From Porites lobata (lineage: Eukaryota; Cnidaria; Anthozoa; Scleractinia; Poritidae), in the NCBI GenBank assembly GCA_942486035.1, contig CALNXK010000100.1:1348501-1412500 (forward strand): a DNA stretch of 64,000 nucleotides, written 5' to 3'. The position numbers were made by a program, and so were the translations under genes. Below, piece by piece: positions 36,494-47,488 of the stretch. How positions within the stretch are numbered: position 1 is the first letter of the stretch; each line of letters starts with the position of its first letter. The notes beneath the pieces were generated by a model that ran no database searches, was not told the DNA's origin, and worked only from the letters and a program-made list of their open reading frames with translations.

Positions 36494-37489
36494 TACGATA
36501 CGAAAGCCGAATTCATGATCAATAATTGATTTATTATTCATTCAAAATAATTCCTAGTTTAAAAACATAGCTAAAACATGCTTACCTCTATCGATGTTAA
36601 GTTCATCTTCGGTAGTGTACGTTTAGCTCCGCCTACGACTCCGATTTTTGATTTTCACTAGGTCATAAGCGCTCTGACGACTCAGCTTACGACTCCGACT
36701 CCGACTCCGACTCCGTCGCTAGTGAAAACCAGCCTTAAACTGGTGAATTTGAAAATGAACAATTTCTTAAGTCCCTTTTGCACATGTGCTACTTGTTGGA
36801 AAGAACTACACTCTGTCTCCAACTGTCCTAGAGTCTTTAGCTGTCCTTCATGAAAAAATCAAAACAAAGACTCATTTGATTTCAGTAAATGCATTTTAAA
36901 AAAATGAGCAAAATATTTAACAAAACTGTTTTATATGATTTCTTCCTTTGAGTTGAAAATTGTTAGGAATCTCTGTCTTGTCAGTAGTTAACAAGAAACG
37001 GTTTGCCAAATATTAACAACAAGAAGAAGCCAAGTCTGACTCAAGAAGTGTTTTTCTTTCACTCGTCTATTATATTTAGACATGTATCTCTCATTAATAC
37101 AGAGACATTAAATTTGAGACAGTTTTGAATTTGTGTTAAATTAGGCCAGGTATGGCCACTAAAAGCCCATGAAACTGTACGTGTATCTAATACTTTAAAC
37201 AGGCTACACAATTTATCTGGTTCATTCAATAGCTGGGTTAAAAAGCAATCTATACAGCACTTACAGTACTGAAGATAAGCTCAAAATCCTGGCTGTTGGC
37301 ATCTTGACGCATCCTCTGGACAAGTCTGATCTGAAATGAAAAATCAGTCATTTCAATAAGCAATCGCAGTAATCTTGATTCACATCGTGAAGGCATTAAA
37401 ATTAATGCCTTTTCTTAGCATGAATCTCAGTATATCAGCTGACCAGTCGAGTCAATTAGTCGATGAGCTAGCCAGAAAGTCTAGCAGTC

Positions 37490-37600
37490 TATCAGCCACA
37501 GTCAGTCAGTCAGCCAGTCAGTCAGCCAGTCAATTAGTCAGTAAGCTAGTAAGCGGAGAAGTCAGTAAGTTAGTCAGCAAGTCAGCCACTAGTTAATCAG
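37490..37600. repeat. Degenerate AGTC/CAGT microsatellite
   Basis: Runs of AGTCAGTCAGCC and related tetranucleotides. A frame through it gives Ser/Gln/Ala repeats by simple periodicity, not evidence of a protein. Confidence 0.8.
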
Positions 37601-39390
37601 TCAGAAAAGATGCAAAACAATCTTAAGTCATTGTTGTTGCCACTTTGTTAGTGAGGTAAAATTAACTTGGAAAATAGAAAGTCGACGCAAGTACTGGAAC
37701 TCTACGGTTAAATAGATTCGACATTGCAGATTCACGTTGTTGTATGCATTTAATTGATAGATTCCCATAGTTTTTAAGATGCAAAGTCCCGTTGCACTTT
37801 GTAAATACTTGATATATTAATGATTTTTAGCCTTCGACCACTAGATTATATAATTAAGAAGCAACTTCAACTTCAATTACTCATCTGATGTACATCTGTA
37901 ACATATGTGTCACAGTGGATTTGTTTATGAGTGTAGAATTGTACTTGACTGTCACACACTCAACATGCGGCACCTCATCAGCCAATGGAAACTACTAGTT
38001 TACAAATTGAACTAGTCTATTTATTTTTGAAGTTCTCTATTATGGGAAATGTGTATTGTATTTATTTTTTATACTGACGTCTTCATTGATGTTTCCTTGA
38101 TGTCATAGAAGTGCAACGTCTCGAAATTCAGTCAATATTTGGCCGGTATGGCAGTCAACACTTGGATGATACAGTGACTTTTAAATGTTGGTGGAATATC
38201 GGTCGACTGTCGGTGGTATATAATACAATGCGCTTTAGGGTCTTTCTAAAAGCATCTAGCATCTTGGAAACGTCTAGTACGGGTGACCAAAAGTGCTATA
38301 GACCTTATGATACGACAACGTCGACATCCATGAAAACGTCGCTGAACAATCGACTTCACATCCTTTTAAACATTTGCGCAATTATCCTGATTTGCCATGT
38401 TACTTTAATAAAAAAAAAGGAATTTTGTTTGGAGCTGAAGAGAGGTGACCGCGCCCAATTTTGGACAGTGACATACAACAATTAATACAAAGAAGCATCT
38501 GAGAAGTAGGGGGCAGAACAGGGATATCTGCGCTGCTCCTCTACAGGCGTTTCTAACGTAAAGTGAGTCTACGGCCTGGCTACTACGCATATAAATAAAC
38601 AATTTGCTACATTGCACTTTTAATAAGACTATAAATAAGGCCAATTTGCAAATAAACCCGTCATACGCTGTTGGAAACGCACCTGTTTGCCCTTAAAAAT
38701 CAAAGCGTTGAAAACTCCCCGAGGGGTTAGATTGAACTATTGAAAGAGTCGTGCATAAGCCTGATAAGCAATATTAAGCACATAAGCTTCGAGGCTGAGG
38801 GTCAAGATCTTACCAAATGCAGAGTAAAACATTACCACAAGCACTTCTAAAACTGTTTTAAAAGATAAAACATACAGGTCTTACTGCTTGATCTACCTAT
38901 AATCGCTACTAACCTTGCAACGTAGATGAAAAACGGGAGAGAAACAACCATGCCTTCCGCGCGCCATCTTTGAGTTAGTGTTAGTTTCCAGTGCCTCAAA
39001 ACGTCCACAGTGCGCGGCCTCCTTTCTCCTTGACGAAAAATAGGGCCCCGATGGGTGCATGTGTTTGTTGCTAAAAAAAGCACAATAGATTTTCTATCTT
39101 TTTAGCGACTTTGTAGCTCAAATTAAAAAAAAAAGTCCATGAATAAATGGGAAGAAAAGGCAAACAATAGTGGGCGCTTGCTCGTTCTGGTGTTTTCTTT
39201 CTTTTTTGTTTTGTTTTATTATTTTCTGGATTTACTAGTTAGAATAACAAACTAGCGGCGTCAATGAGGATAAAACACCGTTAATTGAATAGTTGTTTTC
39301 CTATTTTGACTTGGCATCCCAGTTGTAGATTCCGCTGTTAAACTAGTGATTGAATCCTACATGTTCTTATCTTTAGAGATTCTAGTAAAG
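37601..39390. other. Intergenic, no gene recognised
   Basis: The longest frames (38111-38485 plus, 38847-39083 minus) show no motifs I know. No repeat structure is evident by eye. Confidence 0.4.
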
Positions 39391-39394
39391 ACTT

Positions 39395-40130
39395 AGTAAA
39401 GTAAGTAAAGACTTTATTTTATAAGGGTTACCACGAAATAGCCGGAGCTAATAAACTTGTGGCCCTCTAAACAATAAAAACAATAATAAATAATAAAATA
39501 ATAAATGAGTATACTAAGCTATAAAAAATACAAGGTAAAGAAACAAAGAATACAAATACTATAGAATCTACTAAAGTTAATTATTTAAAAGATAAAATAT
39601 AGCGTTATAATCATATCACAATTCATCAAGTAACATAAAAAGAAAACTGATCAAGATTCTTCTGTTGTTTAAAAAATTCATTCCACAATGCTTTTTTTAA
39701 AGATTCAACTGAATCCCTTTACCTTACAGGCAAAGATCAGCTGTTCCATGCTTTGCAAGTTGTGACGGTAAAAGTTCTGCCTCCTTCTGTTTCGTGATTA
39801 TACCTCGGAGTGGTTTGGTTAAAATTACAGTATCTGGTTTTTCTACTGTGGATGTTACTGTTTAATTCAGGTAGATCGTTTACATAAGCAGGGACATAAC
39901 CTTGTAATCGCTTACAAGCAATTATACATTTAGATATTAAAGCGTCTTTATAAAAACGCAACAATTTCAGCCGATTAAACAAGGGAACTGATGGTGCTAG
40001 AGGGGGGCATTCAGGATTACTCTAGCTGCTCGTTTTTGGAGCTTCAGGGCCCGTCCAAGGCTTTCCTTATCACAATTAGTCCAGAGGACACTTGAATAAT
40101 TAATCACTGGCCTGATCATTTCAGTCTGTT
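39395..40130 (-). pseudogene. CR1-type LINE fragment with a frameshift
   Basis: The minus strand reads VINYSSVLWTNCDKESLGRA and LQKRAARVILNAPL (about 40020-40110). It then shifts frame into FNRLKLLRFYKDALISKCI, YVPAYVNDLPEL and FTVTTCKAWNSL (39720-39982). These blocks are the usual end of CR1-like ORF2. The 3' flank has short AGTAAAG-type repeats (39385-39410). Truncated and inactive. Confidence 0.8.
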
Positions 40131-41411
40131 TTTCTTTTGCTTTTTACCTTTAAATTTTTAACTAAAATTTTTAATTAAATTTTTTCGCACCAAAAACTCA
40201 GCGCTTATTGGAGGGCGGCGATTATTTGAAAGTTGGACGGGAAAAATAATTGTTTTCACTAGGTATTAAAAGTGTCCGTATTAAACTTACAGAATTTTAA
40301 AACGGGACCGGGTCGCGGCTTATACTCAGGTGCATAGCTTATAAACTAATATTTGTCCCAAATGCGGCGCATATTCGAAGACTGCACTTAATCGAAGCAA
40401 GAGCCATAATGGCTCTTGATCGAAGCGCTTATTCGAGTAGATAAGACATTTTAATTTTGGTTGTCCGAGTTTGTAGTTTTCAATGTTGCAATCAGTAATT
40501 TACTCCGAATGTCATTTTTGCTAGCCTGCACCCAGCGCAGGCGTATAACATATTTGCTCGAACAAGTGACCGGGCGCTTATTTCAAATTTCAGCTTAAAA
40601 GATGGGTGATTATTGTAAGAGGGGTTTAATCGAGGGGAGCGCTTATTACACTTTCCTTTAAACGAACTAGAGAATGATCTAGTTGTTTACCAAGACATTA
40701 AGACATTACATTAAAAGAAGAGTATAACGCACTAATCCGAGGGGAAGCTTATTTGGGGGAGGGCCCTTATTTGAGGAATACGCTATTCCGAAACCCGAGT
40801 GAGTTTTAGCGCTCGCTGCGTTTTTTTAGCGTTTCCAGACTATCAGTTATCAATGCAAGTAACGGTCTGTTCTGTAAGATGTTTTCCGCCTGGCCAGAGA
40901 AAATGTGAGGGTTTTGTAGCATGAACCACGACAGAGAACTGATTTAAAGTTTGCTAACCAGTTACTGAAAATGAAATCAACCACATCACAGACTGTATTT
41001 CACGTTACTCGTGAAGTTGCTCATAATCGTTTTTCGTAGCGCGCAGAGAGATAATTTTCCACCAGAAGATTGATTGGCAACTGAATTTGACTTGCCATTA
41101 TCAGCGCGTGCAGAAGTTCTCCATTGTTACCTCATAAACAAAACTACTTAAGTTGTGAAGAAAATTTGACCTGCTTTGGCGTTTCGTACTTGATGGTTTG
41201 TACACCTTGACATATCACGGTATACATTAAAAGAAGTGAACAGGAAATCAAAGAGGGTAAGTGCATTTCTACAGGAATGACTCATATTTTTACATCGGAA
41301 ATCTCACCTTTTTGAGTGGGAGCCGGTGGAATGAATCTTTATATTTCGTGTCCTCTGTGATCGTTTCAAACGAATTTTCTTCTGTTGAAACAATAACAAA
41401 AAGAATGTTCA

Positions 41412-41803
41412 AAAGTAGGTTGAGTTTGATCGTCCGGGTGAACGTAGTCCTGAATAGGAATGTTGTTGTTGACAGTGACTGACGTTTCGCCAACCTGTGC
41501 GGTAGTCATCTTCAGAGTCAAAGTGAGTTGTATCACGTCAGTTGATGGTATTATACCCTGGTTATTGATTTGATTGGTCAATTACGTCGTGATGTTATTG
41601 GTCGTCTGTCAGTTAAGCCGTGATGTTATTGGCTATGAAGACTCGTAATCAGTACTTGGTGCGTTTCGATCCGTCTATTGTCACAGTTAAACAGTCGTCT
41701 ATTGTTAGTCAAATTGTCATTCTCTCGTGGTTAGTTTTGCTTGATCTCGTCAATAAGTCGTTTGTACGGCGCTGGTAACTGTTGGCTACGATTCAGTGGC
41801 GTT
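41412..41803 (-). mobile_element. Inverted copy of the Penelope-like element 3' region
   Basis: About 392 bp matching the reverse complement of 44025-44416 with few differences, including the codons just before the GIY-YIG ORF stop and the 3' UTR. Inverted partial copies on the 5' side are common in Penelope-like elements (pseudo-LTR-like structure). Confidence 0.85.
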
Positions 41804-42929
41804 TAAGTTAATAAACCAGCTTTCTAAAGCAAGACGTTGATAGCCGGTCAAAGTTGTTCCGTTTACAAAGCGCTTTACCATTGATTACCAGAACAGACGA
41901 CAGACCCGCATTTCCTGTCGTTAAAAATTGTTTGCTAGTTCTTTTCCTTTGAAACAATTACTGCCAATTGTTTCCTTTGTGCAAAACCAAAGAACCTAGA
42001 TAGTTTTTCAATACATAGTTTAAAGAAAACCTTAATATATTGCAATACCGTCAATTTTTTGAAGTTGTAAGATCGAACAGGAATTCAGACAGCTTTAGAG
42101 ACACTTGCATTGCAAACAAGTAACCTTACTCTCAAGCATCATATATTTCTTTTGTCGGGGATACTTTAAGATGCTTTAAAAAATTAAAAAGGCTCCATTG
42201 TCTCTAAAAAATTACTTCTTCTGAAAGTACGATAACGGTAGCTAGCGACCAGGTCTACCTGTGTTTTCCTGTTAATTACTCGGTTTACGGGAATATTTCA
42301 ACTTTTCCTTCTTCTGCCCATTTTAAAACGTCGATAATGTGACTGTTGATGTTTTTTAAAGTTATCAGGGATCTTAATGCCTTATTCAGAACATGTTTAA
42401 TTAAACCAGGTTCCAGTGACAGAAAGATACAATGGTCTAATGGCAGAGTGTCTCAAGATAGGGTCTCTTTAAATACATAAAAATAGTCTCTGAACACAAG
42501 ACAACTTATTTTTTAATCTTAAATGCAGTCCTCCGGAATTCAGCTCCAGAAAAAATTCACCAACATCCGTGACAAGCAAAACGACATGGACTAAGAGCAA
42601 TAAGTTTTGAAACAGCTTGAATTCACTTTTTTCGAGACGTTTTCGCCACAGTCGCTGCTTGACTTCGCAATTGTCAACAGAGGGTCGATGTTCGTAAAAA
42701 TCTGCCTTTTAACCTCTGTGTCACAGAAGGCATCCGAAATGGCTTAACACGATAATGTAAAATGTTATCAAGCTTAACGTACGGTTTAACCCTTCTGTAA
42801 ATCAGTAGGTTTTATTCACTATTCGCTACTTTAGAAAATACCATAATAATCTTTTTTGTCCCCCCAAAATTTTGCATAACCATTGTTTTCAGTTTCTCTT
42901 GGGACTTAGAATCGTCCCAAGTGGCGATT
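41804..42929. other. Spacer between inverted Penelope copies, no gene recognised
   Basis: AT-rich, with no open frame carrying known motifs. It may be host DNA or the decayed 5' body of the element; I could not find reverse transcriptase motifs. Confidence 0.4.
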
Positions 42930-43084
42930 ATAGAGTTCTAAAGTGTGACGACATGCCCCGAAATGCTAATTTTTGACAAGTAGGCCTCTTGGATGTTGTT
43001 CTTTCAAAATATCCTTTTATTTCACAAAATATCCTTTTATTTCACAAATTTAATTTTTATGACGTCATCACTTAAAAACTCTAT
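42930..43084. repeat. Shortened relative of the 26.6 kb palindromic MITE
   Basis: Starts TATAGAGTTCTAAAGTGTGA and ends GACGTCATCACTT...ACTCTA, with CTTGGATGTTGTTCTTTC shared with the larger element. It contains an internal 20 bp direct duplication (ATCCTTTTATTTCACAAA). Confidence 0.75.
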
Positions 43085-43243
43085 TGGGAGACTTTTTTAA
43101 AAATTACACCTGTTTTTGGGCGACTGGCCATCACACTAAGCCAAAATAAGATTATTTACAACCACATCTTTATTTCATAACAATCAAAACAAAGGCATTG
43201 TTGGTTTGGTACGACGACTTTAAACAGAAAACATCTTCAAAAA

Positions 43244-43599
43244 TACCGTAAAATTCCAAGAATAAGCCCCTCCATGTATAAGCCGGCTCCAAATGTAAGC
43301 CCCCCAAACTCGTAACGCAAAAAACTGTCTGTTAAATCGCCCCTCCAAATTTAAGCTCCCTAGGGGCAGGAGCCGATTACTTACGGCTCCTGCTAAGGGC
43401 TTGTACTTGGAACTTGCCCTCAAATACAAAGTAAAACAAAGCAAAAATGGTAAATTTCCTTCCAAGCATAAGGCTTTAGCCCAATCGGTTTTGAAACGCA
43501 AATTTCCCTCCATAGACAAGCCCCTCCAAATATAATCCCCTCAAAAGGGGCCTTAAAAAAAATATAAGCCCCGGGGCTTATTTTCGGAATTTTACGGTA
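43244..43599. repeat. 356 bp TIR element (TACCGTAAAATTCC ends)
   Basis: The left end TACCGTAAAATTCCAAGAAT and the inverse of the right end (TACCGTAAAATTCCGAAAAT) match, followed by AAGCCCC. The interior has many AAGCCCCTCCAAAT-type repeats. Non-coding. Confidence 0.85.
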
Positions 43600-43645
43600 C
43601 ATCGTACGTGAATGTTCTCGTTAGTTAAACAATTCATTCTTAATA

Positions 43646-44528
43646 TACCGTAAATCCTCTATAAAACCCCTACCATTTCAAATTAACACACTCTTTTCTA
43701 CATTTGTTTTAAGCCCAGTCAGTCGGTCAATCGCGTGCTTAGGTTCAAGGACAAAGACAAACCGGAGGACATACAGGAAGCAGTATACAAGATCAAATGC
43801 TGCGACTGCCAGGCTTCTTACATTGGTGAAACCGGCAGAAACCTAAGCACGCGACTGACCGAACACAAACGAGCTACGAAGAATGATGACGTCAACAATC
43901 ACATTGCTGAGCACCATTTAAAGACGAAACATCAAATTGACTGGGACTCTGCGACATGTATAACGTATTCTACAGACTACTATCAACGTCTTACTTTAGA
44001 AAGCTGGTTTACTAACTTAGAACGAACGCCACTGAATCGTAGCCAACAGTTACCAGCGCCGTACAAACGACTTATTGACGAGATCAAGCAAAACTAACTG
44101 CGAGAGAATGACAATTTGACTAACAATAGACGACTGTTTAACTGTGACAATAGACGGATCGAAACGCACCAATTGCTGATTACTAGTCTTCATAGCCAAT
44201 AACATCACGGTTTAACTGACAGACGACCAATAACATCACGACGTAATTGACCAATCAAATCAATAACCAGAGTATAATACCATCAACTGACGTGGTTCAA
44301 CTCACTTTGACTCTGAAGATGACTACCGCTCAGGTTGTCGAAACGTCAGTCACTGTCAACAACAACGGTCCTATTTAGGACTACGTTCACCCGGACGATC
44401 AAACTCAACCTACTTTAGTAATTTGTTTTGTTAAAGTAACAACCCTCCCCCTCCCCACCCACTCCCTCACCTCTAACGCCCTGAAAATAAATAAGCGCCC
44501 CGGTGGGCTTTATAGAGGATTTATGGTA
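43646..44528. repeat. TIR element (TACCGTAAATCCTCTATAAA ends) hosting the Penelope fragment
   Basis: The left end TACCGTAAATCCTCTATAAA and the inverse of the right end (TACCATAAATCCTCTATAAA) match. Most of the interior (from about 43710 to 44416) is the Penelope-like fragment, so this is a nested insertion. Confidence 0.8.
43735..44097 (+). CDS. Penelope-like element GIY-YIG endonuclease fragment
   Basis: The open frame reads AVYKIKCCDCQASYIGETGR, then LSTRLTEHKRA and NHIAEHHLKTKHQIDW. The spacing Y-(x)-C-x2-C-x3-YIGETGR-x-L-x2-R-x2-EH is the hallmark of the GIY-YIG nuclease at the C-terminus of Penelope-like retroelements. It ends at a stop at 44095-44097. The first in-frame codons are not ATG and the reverse transcriptase is absent, so it is a 5'-truncated remnant. 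Its 3' region is repeated in inverse orientation at 41412-41803. Confidence 0.85.
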   Translation: MLRFKDKDKPEDIQEAVYKIKCCDCQASYIGETGRNLSTRLTEHKRATKNDDVNNHIAEHHLKTKHQIDWDSATCITYSTDYYQRLTLESWFTNLERTPLNRSQQLPAPYKRLIDEIKQN

Positions 44529-46370
44529 AAAGAAAAATCTATATAATGAAAAGATGAATTAATATATCTTTGAGTTTTAAACTGGAAGCTTTACGCCAGA
44601 TCGACCTCACGGAATTACTTGAATGAGAAAATATTCTTAGTACACTAAAAATAGTAACAGCTTTGTTAAACGGTTACACTTACATTGTATAGAAATTACC
44701 AAAAATATAAAAATATATCTCTGAGTCATTAACTCTAACCTTTAAGTCACATCGACCTTACGAAATTACTTGAATTAGATATTATTCTTAGTTACAGATA
44801 GAAACAGCTATGATTAAAGTTTAAACTTACAGCGCCTAGAAACAGCTATGTTACACTATTACACTTAAGTGTATAGAAATTATCAAAAATATAAAAGAAA
44901 TATGACTCTGAGTTGTAAGTCCTCCGCTTTAAGCTTTGTGGACCTTACAAAATCACTTAAAATTAATGAGATAACATTCTTAGTCTGCGGGCAAGCTCTC
45001 CATTTGAGAATACTCGCTATTTCGCTCGCACGGTACAAAATTATATCCTATGATTCTCAACTACGTCAGAGCAACTCATTTCATGCATAATTTACAAGCT
45101 AACAATGTGAAGAATCTAGGCATCCACTCTCATGCATTCTAAATGAGTAAGAGTCCCGAGTTTAACTCCTCGTCCACGCTTGTAAATGGCCAACTGGTTG
45201 CCTCCTGCCAGTTGCGGTATTATGCCGTGTTTCTATTTGGAATGGGGTGCTTAAATTAATTAGCAACTAATTGTTCTTCCATATTTTAAACAAAGCACAT
45301 AGGTTTTCAAACTTTGAACACAGCCTTTTCCGCCTGTTATATTTAACTCTCAAATTAGAACTGATAACGAACATTGATTTAAAAATTCCAACTAAGAAAT
45401 TATATATGTTTTTCTGTCTAAAATCCTCGTCCTAAAGGTTCTCAAGTTAACTTTCCTTGTAATTTAACATTATGCGAGCTAGCTGATAGAACTCAGCAAT
45501 GCCCTTTAATTACCCTTTGGATACTCGCCGGCACTAATCTCATCTTACACAGTGTAAGTTAACAGAAAGCTTTTCTACTTTTTTTCTTCAGTGTGTACCG
45601 TTAGAAGAAAAAGCATACCATCCTGATTTTCCTTTTTTCTTCTCTTTTGTACTTTCTGTGATGTAATTTATGTACTGTGCTATGTTTGGTTACAAAAAAT
45701 AATCTGAGAAAGATGAATTTTCCATTAGTGATACAGGAGGCTCGTAAGAAAAAATCCAAGTACTCCCAATAATCCGCTACTAAAATATCATATTTTGCTA
45801 CTGACATACAACACAATCACTGACGTAAAAGCCTTCTAATATTTTACAGTTGACCGGCGATTACGAGAATCCCACAATCGCATCAGACTTGATCAAGTTC
45901 TCCCAAAGAAATGTAACGCTGATTCGCGACAAAGGCTAAGAGAGCTTCAACTGGATTCTTGTTACGCTCGTCAAGGAAACGGATCTCTCCTGGATTCAAA
46001 TCCATTTTCTTGGCAACAAACTTCCTCTTATCGCCGCCCGCAACTACAAAACAAAAAAACGCGGAAACATCAGTAGTTGCCTAACAACAACCTAAACCTT
46101 AACTAACCAAGCCACGGTAGGGTAAGCTGATTTAATAACGTGCCTGCGGGAGGTCGTGGAGTTCGATTCCGGGGGAAGAACTCTATCAGAATATTGGGAC
46201 CTACATCGTAAGAGAGACCAAGAATGACCGTATCTGAGCGGAGCGGGAGCGTAGATTAGAGATCATGAAATATGACACTTGAGCGTCCTGCTGCCAAGAT
46301 TACCCGTATAAACGCACATTTGGTTACATTGTTTGACGAAAAGAATGGAATTATGCTATTTTAAAAAAGT
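44529..46370. other. Intergenic, no gene recognised
   Basis: AT-rich, with imperfect local repeats of a segment around ATAGAAATTA...AAAATATAAAA (44560-44900), perhaps three copies of about 160 bp. An isolated B-box-like GAGTTCGATTCC at about 46160 suggests a degraded tRNA-related repeat. Confidence 0.4.
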
Positions 46371-46375
46371 GGAGG

Positions 46376-46570
46376 CGTGTGTGGCCGAGTAGTTAACACC
46401 TAAAACTGCGAGTCTGGAGGTCAGGGGTTCAAGCACCGCCCGTCGCACTTTACTCCACTTTGTCTCTCTTCACCCAGGTGTATAAATGGGTACGGGCGAC
46501 ATACTGCTGGGGGGTAACCTCGAGATGGACTAGCATTTTTTCTAGACACTTGGCAATTACACCTCTGTGG
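46376..46570 (+). repeat. tRNA-derived SINE
   Basis: A-box TGGCCGAGTAGTTAACACC and B-box GGTTCAAGCAC are spaced as in a tRNA-derived pol III promoter (about 46383 and 46426). A body with CACCCAGGTGTATAAATGGG and GGGGGTAACCTCGAGATGGA follows; I recall this kind of tail from anthozoan SINEs. Confidence 0.7.
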
Positions 46571-46676
46571 CATTATATAATGATGTCTTTGCAATACTGC
46601 AATCTGATAACAACAGGATTTCAAGAGGGTAAGTAGTCATAGGCGAAACACACACTCACATTGTAATTGTTTGTAA

Positions 46677-47488
46677 CTAAAACCAGAGTTCTTTCACAAG
46701 TGTGCTTTCAGATTGAGGCGCTTGTTTATATTCGCGATCAGGTCCTCTTGGATCCATGTCACTGACACTTTTGGTTACTTTTGGAAGTAGTCTTTCAAGA
46801 TCGAAGTGAGCAGCATGCTCTCGGAAAACTTTCACAAGTGCACGAACAAAATAGCTTCCCTTGACAGAGTTTATGTATGACACGTATCCCTCAACTGTTG
46901 CATAATAAGCCAGGAAATCTGTTTGCCCAGCAATCCTCTCCGAAGAGCGGCTTTTCGTTTCATCACTTGGCGAATCAACATAGACAGAAGGCCTTTGAAC
47001 GGCGGGCGAACGACACGTATTAGTCAAAACCCCTTCGTCTTCTTGATCCCCTCTACAGGCTTGGACAAAAAGGAGCTTCGGTTTTCCCCTCAGTGCTTCA
47101 CAGCTGGCGTTGGATAGCATGTCTTTTATTGTCTGGATTGGCAACGGAAAACCATCAGAGCCAAACACTTCACCACTTCTTCCATGACTCATGAGCCAGA
47201 GCACAAAACAATCGTGGTCAGGAAGTACCCGTTTGTAAGCGAAAAAGTCGACCTCATCCAACATCTCCTTTTTAGTGCGATTCTGTCTAATATGTACGTC
47301 AAACCCCAGAGCAGCGAACAATTCTTTAACTTGACGGACATCTTCTTCTGAGCCGTGGCGAGTTGATTGTGTGCCATGTACATGATTTTCAGCAAACAAC
47401 TTGTTATTAATGATCAACGTAATCCCTCTCGGAAGAGCAGTCATTTTATAAACAACGTCTGTTCCAGGGTGATGACCTGGGCGAACAG
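46677..47488 (-). CDS. Caspase exon (C-terminal catalytic domain and stop)
   Basis: The acceptor ctttatgcag|CTGTTCGCC is in phase 1, continuing from the COR exon. About 270 residues cover p20 and p10 regions. GITLIINNKLF opens the fold, TRHGSEEDVRQV carries the first S1-pocket Arg, FVLWLMSHGRSG has the catalytic His, and LFVQACRGD has the catalytic Cys in the QACRG pentapeptide. The p10 part includes DFLAYYATVEGYVSY, GSYFVRALVKV and the terminal STLVKELWF. At the position of caspase-3 Arg207 (SWRN) the sequence is SYIN, codon ATA; that Arg normally binds the P1 Asp, so Asp preference may be weakened. No CARD or DED precedes it; Roc-COR takes that place. The p20/p10 linker contains possible Asp cleavage sites (VDSPSDE). 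Confidence 0.92.

Noticed and set aside
37375..37596. Ser/Gln/Ala-repeat frame
   Set aside because: Direct consequence of an AGTC-type microsatellite.
43220..43602. Overlapping minus-strand frames of 99 and 60 codons
   Set aside because: They lie within a TIR element made of repeated AAGCCCC motifs and have no protein family features.
46376..46450. Possible functional tRNA gene
   Set aside because: A and B boxes are present, but the acceptor stem does not close and the downstream body is SINE-like.
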